Shown one piece after another: positions 12,544 to 16,154 of a stretch of 16,154 nt of DNA. Position numbers and translations under genes: made by a program. The first letter of the stretch is position 1, and the number at the start of each line of letters is the position of its first letter. This DNA comes from DAOUAJ01 sp034433615. GTDB taxonomy: Bacteria > Chloroflexota > Anaerolineae > DUEN01. The DNA is taken from the NCBI GenBank assembly GCA_034433615.1, contig DAOUAJ010000036.1, positions 1-16,154 of the forward strand, written 5' to 3'. Below the pieces are notes generated by a model, which was given only the letters and a program-made list of their open reading frames with translations, was not told where the DNA came from and did no database searches.

Positions 12544-13030
12544 CACCTCACCGGTCCTGAACCTGGCGATTATCGGCCAGCTTTCCTTGCTACGGGAGCA
12601 GTTCGGCGAGATATGGATTCCGGCTGCGGTGCTGGAGGAGCTGCATGTTGAGGAAGACCTGGCCGGCTCCCAGGCTGTGGGAGAAGCGTTGGAGGCGGGA
12701 TGGCTTCGGGTCGAGGAAGTGAAGGACCAGGCGCTGGTCCAGGTGCTTCAGCGTGACCTGGATAGAGGTGAAGCGGAAGCCATTGCGTTGGCCATGCAGG
12801 TGAAGGCGAAACAGGTGCTATTGGACGAGCGGGAAGGGCGGAGGGTTGCCAAATCGCTGGGATTGAAAGTCACAGGCGTCCTGGGAATCCTGCTTCGGGC
12901 GCGACGTGAGGGCAGATTGCCATCGTTGCGAAAAGCGATGGATGAGTTACGAGAACGGGCTGGCTTTCGCATTGGAGCGGAGTTATATGCCGACCTGATC
13001 AGGGAGAGTGGAGAAGGCGAGGAACATTGA
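12527..13030 (+). CDS. DUF3368 PIN-domain toxin
   Basis: VapC-like PIN-fold ribonuclease toxin of the DUF3368 branch, paired with the UPF0175 gene. It opens MPVVSNTSPVLNLAIIGQLS, where N6 stands at the place of the first PIN aspartate; asparagine here is seen in other DUF3368 members. Other acidic positions are present: E37/E38 (PAAVLEEL), E82/E84 (LDRGEAEAIALA) and D100 (VLLDEREGRRVAKSLGLKV). The 167-residue length fits the family. The end is helical (ALRKAMDELRERAGFRI-type) and complete. The frame stops just before interspersed repeats that lead into the permease gene. Confidence 0.9.
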   Translation: MPVVSNTSPVLNLAIIGQLSLLREQFGEIWIPAAVLEELHVEEDLAGSQAVGEALEAGWLRVEEVKDQALVQVLQRDLDRGEAEAIALAMQVKAKQVLLDEREGRRVAKSLGLKVTGVLGILLRARREGRLPSLRKAMDELRERAGFRIGAELYADLIRESGEGEEH

Positions 13031-13105
13031 ACCACGGATTCCACGAATGGCACGAATAATGGGAAACTCGAAATCCGCAGTCCCAAATCCGCAATTCGCA
13101 ATCAC
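13025..13105. repeat. Two interspersed repeats at the start of the permease gene
   Basis: First ACCACGGATTCCACGAATGG and CACGAAT, a common ACCACG-type interspersed sequence. Then CGAAATCCGCAGTCCC, AAATCCGC and AATTCGCAATC, the AATCCGC-type repeat (copy 3). They have taken the place of the permease's own upstream region and first codons. Confidence 0.6.
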
Positions 13106-13913
13106 CATCATTCGCCCCTCCAGGGGCTTGGTGGCGCTGAACCTGCGCGAACTGTGGCATTACCGGGAGCTTCTTTACATCCTGATCTGGCGTGACATCA
13201 AGGTCCGCTACAAGCAGACCGCCATTGGAGCGGCCTGGGCGGTGATTCAACCCTTCTTCGCTATGGTCGTCTTCAGCCTGTTCTTCGGCCGGCTGGCGAA
13301 AATCCCTTCTGAAGGGCTGCCATACCCGATCTTCGCCTATTCCGCCCTGCTCCCCTGGCAGTTCTTCGCCAAAGCGCTCACGGAAGCCAGCACCAGCCTG
13401 GTAGTGAACGAGCGGGTGATCACCAAGGTGTATTTCCCCCGCTTGTTGGTCCCAACGGCAGTGGTGTTGGCAGGCCTTTTGGATTTTGGGATCGCTTTCC
13501 TGATCCTGCTGGGGATGATGGTTTTCTACGGGATCATGCCCTCCTGGGCCATGGTGACCATCCCGCTATTCCTGTTGCTGGCTGTGATTACGGCCCTGGG
13601 GGTGAGTTTCTGGCTTTCGGCCCTGGATGTGGAATACCGGGATGTGCGCTACACGCTTTCATTCCTGACCCAATTATGGCTCTTTGCCACACCGGTGGTG
13701 TACCCCAGCACCATGGTCCCCCAGGCCTGGCGGGCGTTGTACGGGTTAAACCCTATGGTGGGGGTCATTGAAGGATTCCGTTGGGCACTGTTGGGATCCA
13801 CCCCTCCTGATCCGATGATGTTACTGGTTTCCAGCGCGGCGGTTGCCCTGGTGTTTGTAGGCGGGTTGATCTACTTCCGCCGCATGGAGCGCACCCTGGC
13901 GGATCGGATATAG
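13059..13913 (+). CDS. Wzm/TagG-type ABC-2 polysaccharide export permease
   Basis: Membrane subunit of an ABC exporter for surface polysaccharide. The core starts at ITIIRPSRGLVALNLRELWH and shows the family signature IWRDIKVRYKQTAIGAAWAV. Then come six membrane segments (e.g. VIQPFFAMVVFSLFFG, VVLAGLLDFGIAFLILLG, FLLLAVITALGVSFWLSALD), the re-entrant region LWLFATPVVYP and YGLNPMVGVIEGFRWALLG, and the normal ending FRRMERTLADRI. The start is unclear: ATG at 13059 (284 aa) or 13047, both inside repeat-derived DNA, with no good ribosome site; GTG at 13008 is also in frame. It is the only full-length polysaccharide gene in the window. Its ATPase partner would be expected next but is cut at codon 7 (14015). 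Confidence 0.92.
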   Translation: MGNSKSAVPNPQFAITIIRPSRGLVALNLRELWHYRELLYILIWRDIKVRYKQTAIGAAWAVIQPFFAMVVFSLFFGRLAKIPSEGLPYPIFAYSALLPWQFFAKALTEASTSLVVNERVITKVYFPRLLVPTAVVLAGLLDFGIAFLILLGMMVFYGIMPSWAMVTIPLFLLLAVITALGVSFWLSALDVEYRDVRYTLSFLTQLWLFATPVVYPSTMVPQAWRALYGLNPMVGVIEGFRWALLGSTPPDPMMLLVSSAAVALVFVGGLIYFRRMERTLADRI

Positions 13914-13944
13914 GCCGGCTTGAATGAGGGAAGTGCCAAAAGCA

Positions 13945-13999
13945 TTCGGATTTTGGATGGCGAACGGCGAAACGTGAAGCAGGGAATCCGCAACCCGAA
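13945..13999. repeat. AATCCGC-type interspersed repeat, copy 4
   Basis: TTCGGATTTTGGAT (13945-13958) and ATCCGCAACCCGAA (13986-13999) form an imperfect inverted repeat (11 of 14 positions). It lies between the permease stop and the Wzt start used by the MNT gene. Confidence 0.55.
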
Positions 14000-14014
14000 A
14001 AGGGAAGTTGAGCC

Positions 14015-14518
14015 ATGAGCGACACTGCTATCCGCAAGGTAAGCGAATCTGGTATGGCTACTCGGTCGAGCATGGAAAGTCTTAAGACGATCCTTGAGCT
14101 TATGGTGCGGAGCTTGTGTGACGAGTTCAAGGAGAAATTGATGGCAGTTGTGGTCTACGGCAGCCATGCCCGAGGGACAGCCAGACCAGGCTCTGATATT
14201 GACCTTTTGGTTGTGGTAAGGGGATTACCAAGAGATTGGGAGAGCATTCACCGCTTGGAAGACCAATGGGCACGCAAAGGGAGGCGGTTTGGAAGACGCT
14301 TCCAGGTGATGCTGGCAAGCCCGGAGGATGTGGAGGACTCGGTGCAATGGGCAGCGCCGCTGATGCTGGAGATTTACAACGCCCACGAGGTCGTCTTTGA
14401 TCGGGGCGACTTCTTTAGAAATTATATAATGCACATGGGAGACATCATGAGAGAACGGGGTATCCGAATGAGGAAACCAGGGGTCTGGGAGGTTCCTGAA
14501 CGTGCTGTCTCACCGTGA
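14015..14518 (+). CDS. MNT nucleotidyltransferase (MntA-like), fused to a Wzt start
   Basis: Minimal nucleotidyltransferase paired with the HEPN gene that follows, a TA arrangement. It has YGSHARG and SDIDLLV, giving GS-x10-DxD with G49-S50 and D61/D63 in this numbering. At the usual third acidic position I see glutamine (Q97 in RRFQVMLASPED), so activity is uncertain. The first seven codons, MSDTAIR, are the opening of the Wzt ATPase with its GGAAGTTGAGCC leader. The natural start is probably ATG at 14054 (154 aa), which has no good ribosome site. So the gene may be translated from the captured Wzt start. Stop overlaps the HEPN start by 17 nt. Confidence 0.87.
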   Translation: MSDTAIRKVSESGMATRSSMESLKTILELMVRSLCDEFKEKLMAVVVYGSHARGTARPGSDIDLLVVVRGLPRDWESIHRLEDQWARKGRRFGRRFQVMLASPEDVEDSVQWAAPLMLEIYNAHEVVFDRGDFFRNYIMHMGDIMRERGIRMRKPGVWEVPERAVSP

Positions 14519-14945
14519 TATTGCGCGAGCCCTGTTGGTAGAGGCACATGCTGACCTGGAGGCGGCACGAGTGCTGCAGGAGGCCGGCGTCTATGCCCGG
14601 TGTATGGCTCATTGCCAGCACGCCGTAGAAAAAGCGTTCAAGGCAGCTTTAGCCGTTAGGAATGTGATCATCACCGACCGCCATGAGGTATCGGAAGACT
14701 TCAGGCAGACCTATGCCGACTGGTCGCTGTGTGACGAACTGGCGGACATCGCTTTAGATCTGGAAAGCATTGGCTTCCGCACGGAATATCCCCTCTTTGG
14801 GCGGCGAGATTTGCCTGTATGGATTCCCTCAGAGCGTTATACCGAAGCAGATGCGAATGAGGCTCTACAGAAAGCCACTCGTGTTTTCGAAGCGGTCGAG
14901 AACCATCTGGCAGCCGAGTATGGCGTTCAGCGGCAAACGCAGTAA
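14502..14945 (+). CDS. HEPN-domain protein (MNT partner)
   Basis: A 147-residue all-helical protein of the HEPN family (PF05168 type), encoded with the MNT gene; such pairs act as toxin and antitoxin. GTG at 14502 follows GGAGG at 9 nt and overlaps the MNT end. It shows the family pattern: RALLVEAHADLEAARVLQEA, CMAHCQHAVEKAFKAALAVR, and a C-terminal FRTEYPLFGRRDLPVWIPSE with a helix ATRVFEAVENHLAAEY. The RNase motif Rx4-6H is not visible at the usual C-terminal position, as in many PF05168 members, so I do not claim RNase activity. Its second half recurs as the fragment at 8193-8480. Confidence 0.87.
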   Translation: MLSHRDIARALLVEAHADLEAARVLQEAGVYARCMAHCQHAVEKAFKAALAVRNVIITDRHEVSEDFRQTYADWSLCDELADIALDLESIGFRTEYPLFGRRDLPVWIPSERYTEADANEALQKATRVFEAVENHLAAEYGVQRQTQ

Positions 14946-14983
14946 AGAAGGGAAGACCAGGGGCAGGAGGCCAGAGGTTAATC

Positions 14984-15100
14984 ATGAGTGACATCGCCAT
15001 CCGAGTTGAAAACTTAAGTAAACTCTATCGCATCGGCCCGCGCGAGCGCTACCAGGCTCTGCGTGACACCCTGACTGATGCCCTGTACGCTCCCTTCCGC
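14984..15100 (+). pseudogene. Wzt-type ABC ATPase start, 39 codons
   Basis: ATG at 14984 opens MSDIAIRVENLSKLYRIGPR and continues ERYQALRDTLTDALYAPFR, the normal N-terminus of a polysaccharide-export ATPase, ahead of Walker A. The match ends there; the frame reads on through unrelated codons and stops at 15167-15169, inside the toxin fragment. It directly follows the HEPN gene, as does the dead copy at 8484. No nucleotide-binding motif is encoded. Confidence 0.9.
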
Positions 15101-15152
15101 TATGTCTATTGCCCGTTCAAACGCTGCGATTCAGAGGGCAGAGAAGCCATCT

Positions 15153-15302
15153 ATGGCGTCTGGGCGTGAATTGATTTGGCAGGGCTACAACAGCGATGGT
15201 TGGGGAGGTTATCAGCTCAGGGTCAGCGTCAAGTATGTTCGCCAGGCGACTGGGGAATGGATAAAGTTCTATCAGAGTTGTTGGTACGAGAGGGCGAGGT
15301 GA
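15153..15302 (+). pseudogene. Putative PBECR-like toxin nuclease with a 62-codon internal deletion
   Basis: ATG at 15153 opens MASGRELIWQGYNSDG and then jumps to WGGYQLRVSVKYVRQATGEW and IKFYQSCWYERAR. Against the 111-codon sister at 10251, exactly 62 codons are missing from the middle and the frame is kept, which leaves 49 residues. The sister's nonsense codon is a CAG here. Both copies are thus damaged but in different ways. Its end shares the GAGGTGA ribosome site of the DUF2283 gene. Confidence 0.82.
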
Positions 15303-15309
15303 GCGAGAG

Positions 15310-15672
15310 ATGAAGATCAGATCTTTAGGTTACGATCCGGGAGCTGATGAATTGGACCTATTGATTGACGTGGATAAGCCCGTACCTGCGGAGCCGATCC
15401 CTATTGACGCTGGGGTTTACATCCGAAGGGATAGGGATTCGGGCCGCGTGGTGGGGGCCTTCATTCGCGGCTATTCCCATTTCGTCAAGATGGTTCGTGA
15501 AGGGCAGCTAATCCCTTCCGATCGTGCTCTCGCTGCGGGACTTGCCGACGAGCTAAGGGCCATCGTGGCCTGGCCGAGGGAAGTGGAGAGGCTGTGTCAG
15601 GATCTGATGAGCCACTTAGGTGACCTGGCCCAGCAACAGGAATTCCTTGAGACCCTTATGAAGGCCACGTGA
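15310..15672 (+). CDS. DUF2283-type protein, probable antitoxin (copy 2)
   Basis: A 120-residue sister of the protein at 10594-10956, with the same DUF2283-like N-terminus (YDPGADELDLLIDVDKPVPA, then DAGVYIRRDRDSGRVVGAFI) and a helical C-terminus (LADELRAIVAWPREVERLCQ). Differences are scattered substitutions without indels, and the frame is intact. A proline inside the C-terminal helix (AWPRE against AWQRE) may weaken it. GAGGTGA lies 8 nt upstream. Its presumed toxin partner just upstream is deleted internally. A flippase leader and stub follow, as after copy 1. Confidence 0.75.
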   Translation: MKIRSLGYDPGADELDLLIDVDKPVPAEPIPIDAGVYIRRDRDSGRVVGAFIRGYSHFVKMVREGQLIPSDRALAAGLADELRAIVAWPREVERLCQDLMSHLGDLAQQQEFLETLMKAT

Positions 15673-15746
15673 TGGGCAAAGATAGGTTTCGTCGGCATCT
15701 GCCCTTGGCTTATCCAGGCCTGTGGCAAACGTCTACGGCTTAAACT

Positions 15747-15798
15747 CTGGAGGTGACCTACGGAGCCGAGGCCTGCCGGCACCGATGGGCAAGCGCCT
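15747..15798 (+). promoter_or_regulatory. Conserved 52-nt flippase leader, copy 4
   Basis: Nearly identical to the copies at 8665 and 9865, from CTGGAGGTGACC to the GTG. The hairpin before the start is GGGC-AAGC-GCCT. The preceding 15673-15746 holds no recognisable gene. Confidence 0.7.
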
Positions 15799-16029
15799 GT
15801 GACCGAGCCGTTGGCTTACCGCGCTGTTCGCGGCGGGTTCTGGGTGGCGCTGAGTTCGTACTGGACCATCGCCTTCGGCTTCGCGGTCAACATCGCCCTG
15901 ACCCGGATGCTGGCGCCGGAGGCCTTCGGCACCTTCGCACTGGCCATGTTCTTCTCCTCGCCGCTCAACCTGCGCCCTAAGGTAGGCGTGGGCCAGGCCT
16001 TCGCCTGGCGGCTGACTACCACCGGCTAG
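15799..16029 (+). pseudogene. Wzx-type flippase, N-terminal 76-residue stub
   Basis: GTG at 15799 opens MTEPLAYRAVRGGFWVALSS, TIAFGFAVNIALTRMLAPEA and FGTFALAMFFSSPLNLRPKV, GVGQAFAWR...TTG, a close sister of the stub at 9917. It breaks after the ACCGGC that encodes the TG of TGEL in the sister, and a TAG follows at once (16027-16029). Only the first two membrane segments remain. The next gene start lies 33 nt downstream. Confidence 0.9.
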
Positions 16030-16061
16030 GCTAGTGGAATGTCAGGGAAAGGGGTTTCGCA

Positions 16062-16154
16062 ATGGTTGGCGTGAAAGACAATAGCGAGGTTGGAAAGATG
16101 GGACAGGTAAAACAAGAGATGCTGGACGAAATCGTGCGGCGTATCGTCGAGGTT
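16062..16154 (+). CDS. Probable MNT nucleotidyltransferase, N-terminal part (runs off the window)
   Basis: An open frame of 31 codons from ATG at 16062 to the edge: MVGVKDNSEVGKMGQVKQEM then LDEIVRRIVEV. The last part, with the I-V-R-R-I-V-E-V helix, is typical of the first helix of minimal nucleotidyltransferases just before the GS motif. In-frame ATGs at 16098 and 16119 are alternative starts. The position directly behind a flippase stub fits the pattern of TA modules here. The key motifs lie outside the window, so the call is tentative. Confidence 0.5.
   Translation, partial: MVGVKDNSEVGKMGQVKQEMLDEIVRRIVEV

Noticed and set aside
12527..12580. PIN toxin inactivated by asparagine at the first acidic position
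   Set aside because: DUF3368 proteins often have SNTSP here, so the change does not by itself show loss of function.

Overview
The window is about 60% GC and looks like a Chloroflexota (Anaerolineae-type) chromosome. This rests on the mix of families: a Tat-lipoprotein sugar-binding protein with a LacI regulator, a Uma2 nuclease, TumA/TumE, MNT/HEPN and UPF0175/DUF3368 toxin-antitoxin (TA) pairs, and many short interspersed hairpin repeats. It is inference; there is no rRNA or marker gene to confirm it.

Region 1 (1-3700, minus strand) is an ordinary, intact carbohydrate-uptake operon: LacI-family regulator, solute-binding lipoprotein, MalF/UgpA-type permease (runs off the left edge). One strong promoter with a perfect 16-bp lac-like operator sits in front of the regulator, so the operon is probably autoregulated. 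Hairpins between the binding-protein and permease genes probably set their relative output.

Region 2 (3700-6046, plus strand) has its own promoter and holds a Uma2-family (DUF820) PD-(D/E)xK protein with a partial internal duplication, then an MntA and HepT toxin-antitoxin pair fused into one reading frame.

Region 3 (6050 to the right edge) is a mosaic. Pieces of surface-polysaccharide genes alternate with TA modules. The pieces are a Wzm-type ABC permease, a Wzt-type ATPase, a Wzx-type flippase, a GDP-mannose 3,5-epimerase-like gene and a UDP-GlcNAc 2-epimerase. Nearly all are 5' gene ends that keep a start codon and leader and then stop abruptly. Five separate Wzt starts and four flippase starts are present. 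Between them lie two TumA/TumE pairs, two copies of a nuclease-like toxin/DUF2283 pair, one UPF0175/DUF3368 pair, one MNT/HEPN pair, a second HEPN fragment, and the start of another probable MNT gene at the right edge. The only complete polysaccharide gene is the Wzm permease at 13059-13913, which has no intact ATPase partner here.

Taken together, a former polysaccharide-export locus has been repeatedly duplicated and cut, with TA modules lodged at gene starts and hairpin mini-elements at several breakpoints. Several TA genes are decayed too. Whether this is a hot spot of decay, a cassette-like array in active exchange, or partly an assembly artefact cannot be settled from the sequence alone.
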